NCBI RefSeq assembly: GCF_002042965.1
Contig: NZ_MZNT01000021.1
Span: forward strand, 38,094-102,093
Direction: 5' to 3'
Source: Paenibacillus sp. 32352
Lineage (GTDB): Bacteria > Bacillota > Bacilli > Paenibacillales > NBRC-103111
Length of the DNA stretch: 64,000 bases
The first letter of the stretch is position 1. Every line of letters begins with the position of its first letter. A program made the translations under genes and the position numbers. This document shows positions 27,169-34,861 of this stretch, one piece after another. The notes below the pieces were generated by a model. That model was not told the origin of the DNA, made no database searches, and was given only the letters and a program-made list of their open reading frames with translations.

Positions 27169-27188
27169 AGTAAAGTGTTCACTTTACT
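27169..27188. promoter_or_regulatory. Perfect palindromic operator between tnsA and the XRE gene
   Basis: AGTAAAGTG (27169..27177) and CACTTTACT (27180..27188) are exact reverse complements with a two-base spacer. The site sits 46 bp upstream of the XRE start, in the shared regulatory region, as expected for an autoregulatory operator. Confidence 0.6.
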
Positions 27189-27233
27189 GTTCAGTTTTGT
27201 ATTCAGATAAGCAGATTATGGGTAGGGGGATTT

Positions 27234-27713
27234 ATGTTAATATTAGGAGAAAGAATTAAAACCTCGCGTATATCTAGAGGGTGGACTCAAGAAGAACTCG
27301 CCGGGAAGATCGACACAACGAAACACGTTATTTCTAATTGGGAACGCAACAAAGGTAATCCAGACCCAGAGCAAATTACCGCATTAGCTAATGCCTTTGA
27401 GGTTTCGGCAGACTACTTGCTTGGGTTAACCAATTTTCCCGAACCACATTTTCGGGACCCATTCGGGCAAATCTCCTTGATACCTGCAATTGACTATTCT
27501 TTTGTGAAAGGATCGACATGGGATCTTCTTAAATTGTTAAGTTCCGGTATTGCACTAACCGTAGATGGCAATGAAATTACCCCTAAAGACAAGAAACTGA
27601 TCGCCACCATTATTGAAGCCATTCTTACCAGAAGCAACGAAGATGCTTGTGAGGTTATAGAAGAACCGCTTAATTCTCTGGCCAATATGGATCAAGATTC
27701 TCTGCTGTTATAA
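27234..27713 (+). CDS. XRE-family transcriptional regulator
   Basis: The first 65 residues are a Cro/CI-type HTH: GERIKTSRISRGWTQEELAG, then HVISNWERNKGNPDPEQI and ADYLLGL. The 90-residue C-terminal part has no known enzymatic motif and probably mediates dimers. ATG 27234 has AGGGGG seven bases upstream. It is divergent from tnsA with 218 bp between, and perfect dyads lie in that gap, so repression of the tns operon and itself is the likely role. It is one of very few plus-strand genes in the left half of the element. Confidence 0.8.
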   Translation: MLILGERIKTSRISRGWTQEELAGKIDTTKHVISNWERNKGNPDPEQITALANAFEVSADYLLGLTNFPEPHFRDPFGQISLIPAIDYSFVKGSTWDLLKLLSSGIALTVDGNEITPKDKKLIATIIEAILTRSNEDACEVIEEPLNSLANMDQDSLLL

Positions 27714-27728
27714 GGTGATGCCAGCCCA

Positions 27729-27908
27729 TCACCATTCTTCTGTTAGGTCTAGGACCCTTTTGCATATATCACATTGCACCTCGATGATTAACCCCAGTCC
27801 AGTGGGAACGAAGGTATAAGCGAATTTAGCGCCTGTAACGTCAACGGGTTTACATGAATCCCAATCTTGTATTTTCTGAAGCATCTCTTCTGTAATCTTA
27901 AAAATCAT
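27729..27908 (-). CDS. Small protein with one CxxC, unknown
   Basis: The protein has 59 residues from ATG 27908, which has GGAGATGG just upstream; an upstream ATG at 27941 has none. It starts MIFKITEEML and ends with CDICKRVLDLTEEW. A single CxxC pair is not enough for a zinc site unless it dimerises. It is convergent with the XRE gene. No family is recognised. Confidence 0.4.
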   Translation of the reverse strand: MIFKITEEMLQKIQDWDSCKPVDVTGAKFAYTFVPTGLGLIIEVQCDICKRVLDLTEEW

Positions 27909-28036
27909 CGTTCCATCTCCATTCTCATGTTTCATTTTCATCTAATGACGGCCATCGTAGGAACAGGGTTATTCGATAGAACTAATGTAGAAAGAACACA
28001 GCGAATAGGGGGAGGCATGATATGTTGAACCTCCCT

Positions 28037-28393
28037 CTATACAGAGATGCCTTCCAGTTGTTCAATCCTACTCTCTAAGCGCTTCATATAGGTCAACATG
28101 GCGTCAAGAGTACATGGAGTCACAAACCCGGGCACGCCGTTCCTCTCGATGTTAATCCTACTAGTGAATTCCTTGCTTCTTCTTGGCTCTACCGGTCCCC
28201 ATCTATGTTTTTTGTACCTCAGGATTTTCTCCAGGCAGATTGTCCAAACCTCTAATGTCTTCTGAAGCATCATAAGTTTGTAGTAATGATCCGGGTTGTT
28301 TGTGAATGGATAATCATAGTACTTTTTTTCTCTTGCGATGCTCAGCTTGTAAACGTTGATGATTTGTTCGACATCTTCAATTAATTCTTCCAT
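28037..28393 (-). CDS. Helical protein of unknown function
   Basis: The protein has 118 residues. The ATG at 28393 follows AGGTGGGAAG and overlaps the upstream gene by 17 bases, so the two are translationally coupled. It is rich in Tyr, Lys and Arg and ends in a short coiled coil (RLESRIEQLE). No motif is recognised. Its partner is the TnsB C-terminal-like protein 28377..28754, so a role in transposon regulation or end binding is conceivable. Confidence 0.45.
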   Translation of the reverse strand: MEELIEDVEQIINVYKLSIAREKKYYDYPFTNNPDHYYKLMMLQKTLEVWTICLEKILRYKKHRWGPVEPRRSKEFTSRINIERNGVPGFVTPCTLDAMLTYMKRLESRIEQLEGISV

Positions 28394-28754
28394 CTTCCCA
28401 CCTTTGCTTATCTCGGTTTATGTTATACGCATCGTTATTTTGCATTTTTCGCAATGCTTTAAGTTTATGAATGCTCTGAAAGTAAAGCTGAAGTTTAACG
28501 TCCGAATGCGTCCTAGTATCATATATTCGATTGCACTTTTCCAAGTCGCCATTATCTTCAACTATGTAAATTGCTGACAATTCCTTGTGGAGGGTATATA
28601 CAATCCTTACCCGCCACTCTTTCTCAAAGGCAGCCTTTTCGAACCACTGATCTCTGATTGCTCTTGGGCACGTAAATCTGGCACCCTTGAAAATAATGCC
28701 TCGTGCCGTCACTTTCGCACATCCATTTCTCAGTAAATGTTTATTCATTCCCAT
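28377..28754 (-). CDS. Free-standing TnsB C-terminal (Mu-type beta-barrel) domain
   Basis: The protein has 125 residues and starts at ATG 28754, seven bases after AAGGAG, so it is a properly initiated gene rather than a random fragment. Residues 11-70 read AKVTARGIIFKGARFTC, RDQWFEKA, then IYIVEDNGDLEKC. The end of TnsB here reads AKVTVNREGIYFEGMYYGC, QGWFVKG, then VYVKTDNGKGFIKC. The fold must be the Mu-transposase C-terminal barrel. No catalytic core is present. It could be a relic of another tnsB, or a DNA-binding or TnsC-binding regulator that competes with TnsB. Confidence 0.65.
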   Translation of the reverse strand: MGMNKHLLRNGCAKVTARGIIFKGARFTCPRAIRDQWFEKAAFEKEWRVRIVYTLHKELSAIYIVEDNGDLEKCNRIYDTRTHSDVKLQLYFQSIHKLKALRKMQNNDAYNINRDKQRWEDGRIN

Positions 28755-28902
28755 AGAACAACTCCTTCATAGATTCTTCTATCACCATCATATCCCTTGT
28801 ACTATATTTTATACGTATATCGTATTTTAGATATTTTGTGATAGGCCTTCCCCCACTAATCTTAAAATATATACCTTTGATGCAAACTGCGCAGACAACT
28901 TC

Positions 28903-29106
28903 CTAAAGCTCATCATCATCCTTCATGAATCCATCTATCTTTCTGCCCATTAAGTAAATCGCTAACATTAACGTACCGATTCCGATCGCCTCAATTGCTT
29001 TTATCCAATCCTCCTGAATACTAATCATCCCTACACCAAAACCAAATAACATAACAATAGTGACTCTTATTAAAATATCCTCAAGCTTCCCTGCCCCTTG
29101 CTTCAT
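28903..29106 (-). CDS. Small two-helix membrane protein
   Basis: The protein has about 67 residues from ATG 29106; a GTG nine bases upstream is an alternative. Two hydrophobic helices (about residues 12-30 and 38-56) are joined by a short polar loop. The end is acidic (KDDDEL). No family is recognised. Small two-span membrane proteins next to defence kinases can be effectors, but there is no direct evidence for that here. Confidence 0.45.
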   Translation of the reverse strand: MKQGAGKLEDILIRVTIVMLFGFGVGMISIQEDWIKAIEAIGIGTLMLAIYLMGRKIDGFMKDDDEL

Positions 29107-29279
29107 TAAAGCCACACTCCTGCTTCGTTTTGTTTGATCAGGTACTAGCCCAAACCCATTTCATATCAGTGTTGCCAAAAACAATGCCGGCTAACTGTTA
29201 AAATTGATTTATCGAGATATGTTCAAAAATAAAAGCCCCAGCCGCAAGAATTCCTTGGCTGAAGCCGCTTGGTCATTCA

Positions 29280-29430
29280 ACATTACAACACTAACTGAAG
29301 TTCCTTCCATTCCTCATCTGCAACATAGCGATACGACTGCAGGGCTACGAAATGTTCAAAAATCTCATCAGGTTGAACAGGGTTCTCATATCCACAGATA
29401 AGTTGTCCCCGAGCCGTGCCCCAACCAGCC
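29280..29430 (-). pseudogene. Small protein-like fragment downstream of the kinase
   Basis: The minus strand reads about 50 protein-like codons ending near 29280, including ICGYENPVQPDEIFEHF and VADEEWKELQ. There is no ATG, GTG or TTG start in frame. It directly follows the kinase stop. The bases look like coding sequence, but its family is not recognised. It is probably the tail of a lost gene. Confidence 0.3.
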
Positions 29431-29435
29431 CTCAG

Positions 29436-30776
29436 CTAGATGTACGCATCAATAAACGCAGCGTGTCTAATTTGACTCTTTTTGTCCTCCATGAATGATC
29501 GCATATTGTCACTATCTGAGTACTTGGTAAGCGCTCTTGCGATCTGGATGACCACACGATTGTTCTCATATCTGCCGGTCACGATTTGATTCAGACTCCC
29601 ATGTGCCTCTCCAAATCCTCGTGTGTATGCGTAAGCCACCATGGAGGTTATTCGTCCTTTTAACTCATCAATAACAAATAATTTCATAAGAAACGAGCAA
29701 ATCACCGTCATCGAGCGGAAACTCCAGCGGGTTTGATGTGTAATTTGTACAAGCTGCTCTTCGAAACGATCCAGAAAGAGCTCCACATTTTCCGGTGCTG
29801 CGTAATCTCTAGCCCACACTAAAACAAGGTCCGACGGCAATTCCATCAGTGGAGAGAAGTAACTGGCAAACGTTAAATCGCCCTGATTTCCCCCGGTATA
29901 AAGCCGATTATTTTGAGTTAAGTAATCAGACATGTCCGCGACTTGTTCCAACGTCAAAGTTCTTCTGTTTGAAAACTCAGACCCGATTTCTTGAATGCTA
30001 CTTCGGATTCGTTGCGGGTTACGAATGCGAAGGTATTGATCCAGCACTTTGATAACTTCCCCTACGTCCACTGGGCGTCGGCTCGGATTATGCTCCATCA
30101 GTTCGCGTATCACGTCCCCAAGACCAGTTTCGACACGCGTTCTTAACGGGTCTTTGCCGGTAACCATGTAGACCATGAGCGCTCCTACGGAGTATAGATC
30201 GGATTGAACGGAAGCGTTGCTCAAAGCCTCATATTGCTCCGGTGAGATGAACGACGAGTGTCCAAGATGAGTGTGTATCGATCTCGTTAACGACTTGGAC
30301 ATTCGATTATAGTCGCGGCCTAGTCCAAAATCGGCAACCCAAATGTCCGGCAGTGGAGCGTTCGGTTGGTGAAAAAGTAATATATTATGCGGCCCCAAGT
30401 CCCGGTGCAGAATATTTTTCTTATGTGCCGCTTGTAGCCCGACCAGAATTTGCTTTGCAAACTTGATCGTAACTTCTTCATCAAGCGTACCGTTATGGGT
30501 CACAAAATCGAATAAGTTCATCGTCGCCCTCGGCATCATGTACCACGGACACTTCGCCTCAACGTCGTAATCGGAGATCGGAATAATGTTTGGACTTCCC
30601 TTGAGCTCATTTAAGATCACGATTTCGCGTTGCATTCGGCGTCGGTCTTCCCGACTTTTCAATTCCGGATCGAGTGCCTTAATGACCACATCTGGCATCC
30701 CTTCGATCTCATATATGACGCCAAACGATCCCCCGTTCATACGCCGCCCTTTATATCGTTCGTGCCATTCCATCAT
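29436..30776 (-). CDS. Ser/Thr protein kinase with unknown C-terminal domain
   Basis: The kinase domain fills about residues 1-260. It has the glycine loop GGSFGVIYE (about 13-21), the ATP lysine in VVIKALD (near 32), the catalytic loop LHRDLGPHN (near 124) and DFG in VADFGLGRD (near 148). SPEQYEAL is the APE-like motif. The remaining 180 residues are helical and not recognised. I chose ATG 30776, preceded by GAGGTG; an upstream start at 30836 is possible. Protein kinases in defence islands often trigger growth arrest after infection. It stands alone upstream of small membrane and TnsB-like genes. No transmembrane or PASTA domain is seen. Confidence 0.75.
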   Translation of the reverse strand: MMEWHERYKGRRMNGGSFGVIYEIEGMPDVVIKALDPELKSREDRRRMQREIVILNELKGSPNIIPISDYDVEAKCPWYMMPRATMNLFDFVTHNGTLDEEVTIKFAKQILVGLQAAHKKNILHRDLGPHNILLFHQPNAPLPDIWVADFGLGRDYNRMSKSLTRSIHTHLGHSSFISPEQYEALSNASVQSDLYSVGALMVYMVTGKDPLRTRVETGLGDVIRELMEHNPSRRPVDVGEVIKVLDQYLRIRNPQRIRSSIQEIGSEFSNRRTLTLEQVADMSDYLTQNNRLYTGGNQGDLTFASYFSPLMELPSDLVLVWARDYAAPENVELFLDRFEEQLVQITHQTRWSFRSMTVICSFLMKLFVIDELKGRITSMVAYAYTRGFGEAHGSLNQIVTGRYENNRVVIQIARALTKYSDSDNMRSFMEDKKSQIRHAAFIDAYI

Positions 30777-30846
30777 TCTTGCACCTCTGTCTTCTATTGA
30801 TAGCTTTATTTTATACATATATTTTGAATAAACCACTCAACATAAA

Positions 30847-30872
30847 GCGTCTGAGAATTTCGTTTCAGACGC
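30847..30872. promoter_or_regulatory. Hairpin in the kinase leader
   Basis: GCGTCTGA (30847..30854) pairs with TCAGACGC (30865..30872). It lies 70 bases upstream of the kinase start. It could be an operator or a leader structure. No poly-T follows on the minus strand. Confidence 0.4.
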
Positions 30873-31173
30873 GCACAATCCAAGGAAGGATGATGTGATC
30901 AATGGACAAATTTGATATAATGCAAACATTGCCGCGTATTCCACAACTTTATTAGTTTAATACTTTGTTTTCAGTCTACTACTTATTTTCTCAGTACATT
31001 ACCAATATAAAAAGCCCTAGCAGAAATTTTTACTCCGAGAAGCATTCAAGTGTTTAAAGCAAGAATCTTTTGGAGAAAATAAGAGTAGTTTGGAATAGGG
31101 ATCCAGGCTTCCTGCCGGCAGATGCAACCCATAGTCTTGGGGTTGGGTAGGTATTTTCAATTTACCTAAAAGT

Positions 31174-31210
31174 AACCGCCACCGTTATGAGGGAGGCGGT
31201 TGCTTTTTTG
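31174..31210 (+). terminator. Plus-strand terminator without a visible gene
   Basis: AACCGCC (31174..31180) pairs with GGCGGTT (31195..31201), and GCTTTTTTG follows. No plus-strand gene precedes it, so it may mark an RNA gene or a small lost gene between about 30950 and 31173. Confidence 0.7.
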
Positions 31211-31300
31211 TGGAGATGAAAATAAGTAGCTATTTCATAGAAATATAGCAAACTGCCAACACCCATTCGGGACCTTCGAAAAGATCGCCTATGCAGAGCA

Positions 31301-31340
31301 CAAAAAAACAACTGACCCTATAAACTGAAGGTCAATTGTT
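31301..31340 (-). terminator. Terminator of the DISARM-like operon, overlapping the dcm stop
   Basis: AACAACTGACC (31307..31317) pairs with GGTCAATTGTT (31330..31340), and seven T follow on the minus strand. The stem covers the last codons of the methyltransferase and its stop (31318..31320) lies in the loop. Confidence 0.8.
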
Positions 31341-32586
31341 TTTCAAGTTCCTCATTTATCATTAATTTAATCATTTTTGCGATCTGCTCTGCCATGATCG
31401 GTGGAACAGCATTACCGATTTGCGTAAAAATAGAGGTTCTTGGGCCCTCGAAGAAAAAGTTATCGGGAAACGACTGTAGCCTTGCGGCTTCTCTAACTGA
31501 TAAGGATCTCTTCTGGGTTTTGTCAGGATGAATATAATAGTGACCGTCCTTGGCGATATGTGCGACTACCGTATGAGAATACGGAAGGTCACCACTAACA
31601 ACTTTGAAGCGATCCAGAAACGAACTCAGATTATTGTGGGTTCGAAGGTCTTCAGGCAAATCCGTATACTTCAAACGCTGCCTTTTATTGTTCCACAAAT
31701 CGATAGCAATTTCGTAAATGCTCCTATCATTCTCATTGTGTATTCTTGCTACATGTTGTGTAAGGATATCCCCTTCATTTCTGATTCCAAAACTACTTAA
31801 ATATTTGCTCGGTTCTCCAGTGTAAAAGTAATTTTTTTCTGTCCCTGGTTGCAAAGGAGGCAAATCCTTCAGCAAATCCCAGACCGAATATTCATGGCTT
31901 ATTTTTTTAAACTCCGGATACTCGTAATCCAGTTCCTTTCTCCAACCGATTAAAATAACACGTTTCCTTTGTTGCAGGACTCCAAAATCAGCTGCATTCA
32001 GAGTTTTTGCAGCAATATTATATCCGGCTTCTTTCATAATTGCTTGGATATCTTCAAACAACTTTCCTTTTGCCGCGTTCAATATGCCCGGTACGTTTTC
32101 AAAAACAAATACTCTTGGCTTATATCTGTCCAAAAATTTGACGTACTGCCTATACAAATAATTACGAGGATCTTTTTCTTTCCCGTATGGGTCCCTAGCT
32201 CTTCCTACCAAAGAATATGCCTGACACGGGGGGCCTCCAATCAAGACATCAACCGACTTTTTCTGACTAGTCATTACCATCAGACTTTGGTCTATTTCAT
32301 TGAATATATAGTCTATGGATTCATCGGAAATCTCCATATTGATAACAGCATCAGTCTGACTACCCGGAACATGACCATAGAGATCATCTCGAGAAATCTT
32401 TCCAAACAAGTAATCCTTGTAAACTGCCAGATTGTCTTTATTCTTGAGGTAGTGGTAAGCAGCTCTTGTTTTTAATGTGAGCGCGGCGTACTTGTCCATT
32501 TCAATATGGGCAATAGGCTTGAAGCCTTGTCGTATGAATCCTTCCGAAAGCCCTCCTGCTCCTGCAAATAGATCGATAAAATACAT
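31318..32586 (-). CDS. DNA (cytosine-5-)-methyltransferase (DrmMII-like)
   Basis: Canonical C5-MTase motifs are present. Motif I is DLFAGAGGLSEGF (about residues 4-16), motif IV is GGPPCQAYS with the catalytic Cys near 120, motif VI is ENVPG near 165, motif VIII is QQRKRVILIG near 196 and motif X is QIGNAVPP near 395. At 422 residues it fits this enzyme family. It would methylate the host genome at a specific site to mark self. In class 2 DISARM the methyltransferase is also a C5 enzyme (DrmMII). Here it is the last gene of the operon, after AIPR (74 bp) and Vsr. The ATG at 32586 follows AGGAGC. Confidence 0.88.
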   Translation of the reverse strand: MYFIDLFAGAGGLSEGFIRQGFKPIAHIEMDKYAALTLKTRAAYHYLKNKDNLAVYKDYLFGKISRDDLYGHVPGSQTDAVINMEISDESIDYIFNEIDQSLMVMTSQKKSVDVLIGGPPCQAYSLVGRARDPYGKEKDPRNYLYRQYVKFLDRYKPRVFVFENVPGILNAAKGKLFEDIQAIMKEAGYNIAAKTLNAADFGVLQQRKRVILIGWRKELDYEYPEFKKISHEYSVWDLLKDLPPLQPGTEKNYFYTGEPSKYLSSFGIRNEGDILTQHVARIHNENDRSIYEIAIDLWNNKRQRLKYTDLPEDLRTHNNLSSFLDRFKVVSGDLPYSHTVVAHIAKDGHYYIHPDKTQKRSLSVREAARLQSFPDNFFFEGPRTSIFTQIGNAVPPIMAEQIAKMIKLMINEELEKQLTFSL

Positions 32587-32660
32587 GGCAACTGCTCCTA
32601 AAAAACGACGTTATTATAAATTATATCAAAGGGGGATATACCCATAAAGTCATTCACGGC

Positions 32661-34403
32661 TTACAGTTCGAGAAAAGTTTCGATATCCATGTCCCGAAAA
32701 CTAGTCCAGCACTCTTCTTTTTTACACCACTCTGTCGGATTTTCACCATTTCGCGGATTGGATATATGAGAAAACGCTGCTTTGATTACAATCTTTATGG
32801 TTTCGATCATTGATGCGGGAACAGTCTGAGCTCTCCAGATCTCTTCGAGGTCAATCCTTTTTTGCGTTTTGTATGAAAGCCACGCCATGGTATATGTAAC
32901 AATGTTCGCACGAAATTGGGTTTTAACCATTCCGTTAATCGTATTGAAAATAATCGCTTTAGCTATGGTTTCATAGTAATACTTGCTATCCATTTGTTCG
33001 ACATCAAGTTTTTCCAGAGTTTTTGAAAACTCTGCAAAGTTTTTTTGGTTGCCTCGACTGACGATGTGTGGTAACTGCTCCCACGAATTAATGTATTTCG
33101 CCAAATCGGTTTTGGTAAATACCTGGGGCTTGGGATTATCTTCTTCAAATTGCCTTTTCTTTGCCTTCGTTTCTTGCTTGTTTTTCAAGTCCAGATATTG
33201 TCCTCTTGCTCGTTCATAGAACCATTTTGTTTGTCGATGACTTCCCGCCTTTGCAGGTGCCCAGATATTTCGCGAAAAATGCTCCATTTTTCGGTGATAG
33301 GGGCTGTTGGAATAGAAATCCGCCGTCTGGATTTTGTTCTGGCTATTTGCGCAATATGAGATGATAGGAACCATTTCGTCCATTTTTTCGGCATCTTTAA
33401 TTACCGTCAATTTCATCTGTACATGAATCTTCGAAACATCAGCTTCCTTTTCATTCTTGGATGCATAATAAATGGCAGCCGTAGTCTGTCCTCCATTTAC
33501 AATCTGCAAATCCTTTATGGACTTGATGGCCGGCAAACCGTTGCCATTGCCTTGAGTGAATTCCACTTGTTCCGCGGTTGCTGCGATTCCGTTGTTGTAG
33601 GCCAAAAACATATGTGGTTCATTCAGAATGGTTTTTCTGATATCTTTGTTGACCCCCCTGAATTGCAAAAAGGATCTTACATTTCGTTCTATCAGTCTTT
33701 CTCCGTATTCCTCATAAATTTGAGCCAGCAGTTTACCTGGCATGAACGCGAGGTAAGATTCATAATCTTCGTTCGGGTCGGGCATGGGCAAACAGGGAAG
33801 TTCCAATCCGTACTTCTGTTTCAAGTCCAAAAAGACAGGTTCCTTCAACTTTCCGGAGCTTGTCATTCTGAACAACCGTTCCAAATCCCACACATGAAAT
33901 TCCACAGGTATGTCTTCGACATTGGTAGTTTCCAAATCGATTGTTTTGGTGATGCCGTCGGTGAAGAAAAATACCCGAACAAATGCAATCCTGTCCTTGT
34001 TCTCATATATCAATTTAGCAATATCATGAACTTCGGAGTAATTCACTAGCGAAAAATGAAGGCCAGCCAAACTTTTTCGAAAAAATCCGAGAGCTCTCTT
34101 TACAACAGGTTCCCATTCATTTTTGTGTATGGATATCGGCGGGATAATACGGGTATGCAGACTGACGAACAGGTCAAAGGCAAACCTTTCCTCATTTTCG
34201 TGAATGGCATAACCGTTCAACTGTATTCCGGGTCTCTTGAATTGCCCGATTACCTCGTAACTTGTCAATTCACCGGACTCCTGCAAATAACCGCACATGG
34301 CATCGGTAAATGACTCAATACTTTTGTTTTCATTTTTTGCCGCGGCAATTCCCTCGATGTGTTGCTTGAAAGATTCCGCAAAATCCTGCAGCGCTTTGTT
34401 CAT
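32661..34403 (-). CDS. AIPR (abortive infection phage resistance) family protein
   Basis: The AIPR hallmark NNGIAATAE (near residue 270) and IVNGGQTTAAI (near 300) are clear, in a protein of about 580 residues. Family members often sit with C5 methyltransferases and Vsr-like nucleases and are thought to act in restriction or abortive infection, but their biochemistry is poorly known. I chose ATG 34403, which follows the Vsr stop by 13 bases; the frame opens earlier at 34445, inside the Vsr gene. In this operon it lies between Vsr and the methyltransferase, a recurring arrangement, so it probably serves as the restriction partner. Confidence 0.82.
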   Translation of the reverse strand: MNKALQDFAESFKQHIEGIAAAKNENKSIESFTDAMCGYLQESGELTSYEVIGQFKRPGIQLNGYAIHENEERFAFDLFVSLHTRIIPPISIHKNEWEPVVKRALGFFRKSLAGLHFSLVNYSEVHDIAKLIYENKDRIAFVRVFFFTDGITKTIDLETTNVEDIPVEFHVWDLERLFRMTSSGKLKEPVFLDLKQKYGLELPCLPMPDPNEDYESYLAFMPGKLLAQIYEEYGERLIERNVRSFLQFRGVNKDIRKTILNEPHMFLAYNNGIAATAEQVEFTQGNGNGLPAIKSIKDLQIVNGGQTTAAIYYASKNEKEADVSKIHVQMKLTVIKDAEKMDEMVPIISYCANSQNKIQTADFYSNSPYHRKMEHFSRNIWAPAKAGSHRQTKWFYERARGQYLDLKNKQETKAKKRQFEEDNPKPQVFTKTDLAKYINSWEQLPHIVSRGNQKNFAEFSKTLEKLDVEQMDSKYYYETIAKAIIFNTINGMVKTQFRANIVTYTMAWLSYKTQKRIDLEEIWRAQTVPASMIETIKIVIKAAFSHISNPRNGENPTEWCKKEECWTSFRDMDIETFLEL

Positions 34404-34416
34404 AGAACCCACTCTC

Positions 34417-34839
34417 TCAAGGGCGTTTCGCCTTGAATTCCTCAATAAATTTTACTATTAGATCCATTGTACCACGAAAATTATTTTTCAGGTCATGTTC
34501 CCAAATACGAAGTATGTTCCATTTGCGACTCTGGTAATGGACTGTGACATCCAGGTCGCGTTCCATATTCCGTTCCAGTTTTTGTTGCCAAAATTCCCGA
34601 TTTGTTTTTGGAATATTTGCATGCAACGGACATCCATGCCAGAAGCAGGAATCAATGAAGATGACCAATTTGTATTTCTTTATGCTGAAATCGGGTTTTC
34701 CGAACAACGACTTGTCATTTCTTCGATAACGCACACCCGCATGCCATATTTCTTGCGATACCCGGTCTTCCAATCTTGATACAGATCGAATGTTGCTCAT
34801 CATCCTGCTTCTTTGTTCTTTGGATACGATGTCGCTCAT
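34417..34839 (-). CDS. Vsr-family very-short-patch repair-like endonuclease
   Basis: The protein has 140 residues from ATG 34839, preceded by GGAAGGAG. The frame also opens at 34911, but that overlaps the upstream gene. Typical Vsr features are RSRMMSNIRS (about residues 10-19), KPDFSIKKYKLVIFIDSCFWHGC (about 52-74, given here only to name the catalytic Asp, the active-site FIDSCFWHGC and the zinc ligands) and the later W-x-I-L-R-I-W-E. Vsr nicks T:G mismatches that arise from 5-methylcytosine deamination. Encoded with a C5 methyltransferase, it could repair such damage or act as a nuclease effector. It begins 22 bases after the sigma-like gene. Confidence 0.85.
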   Translation of the reverse strand: MSDIVSKEQRSRMMSNIRSVSRLEDRVSQEIWHAGVRYRRNDKSLFGKPDFSIKKYKLVIFIDSCFWHGCPLHANIPKTNREFWQQKLERNMERDLDVTVHYQSRKWNILRIWEHDLKNNFRGTMDLIVKFIEEFKAKRP

Positions 34840-34861
34840 TTCCGATCTCCTTCCCAACAAA

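Larger units (their letters stand above)
30837..31317. other. Intergenic region between kinase and methyltransferase genes
   Basis: There is no supported gene in 481 bases. It holds a hairpin at 30847..30872 upstream of the kinase, a strong plus-strand terminator at 31174..31210, and the start of the terminator behind the methyltransferase. What the plus-strand terminator serves is unclear; it may end a lost small RNA or type I toxin gene. Confidence 0.5.

Noticed and set aside
29204..29401. 65-codon plus-strand frame
   Set aside because: The minus strand of the same stretch reads more protein-like, as a gene tail, and this frame lacks a ribosome site and motifs.
33423..34049. 208-codon plus-strand frame opposite AIPR
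   Set aside because: It is antisense to the conserved AIPR core and has no family resemblance.
34417..34839. Ordinary housekeeping Vsr repair gene
   Set aside because: It is embedded and coupled in the cargo operon with AIPR and the methyltransferase, so a system-specific role is more likely.
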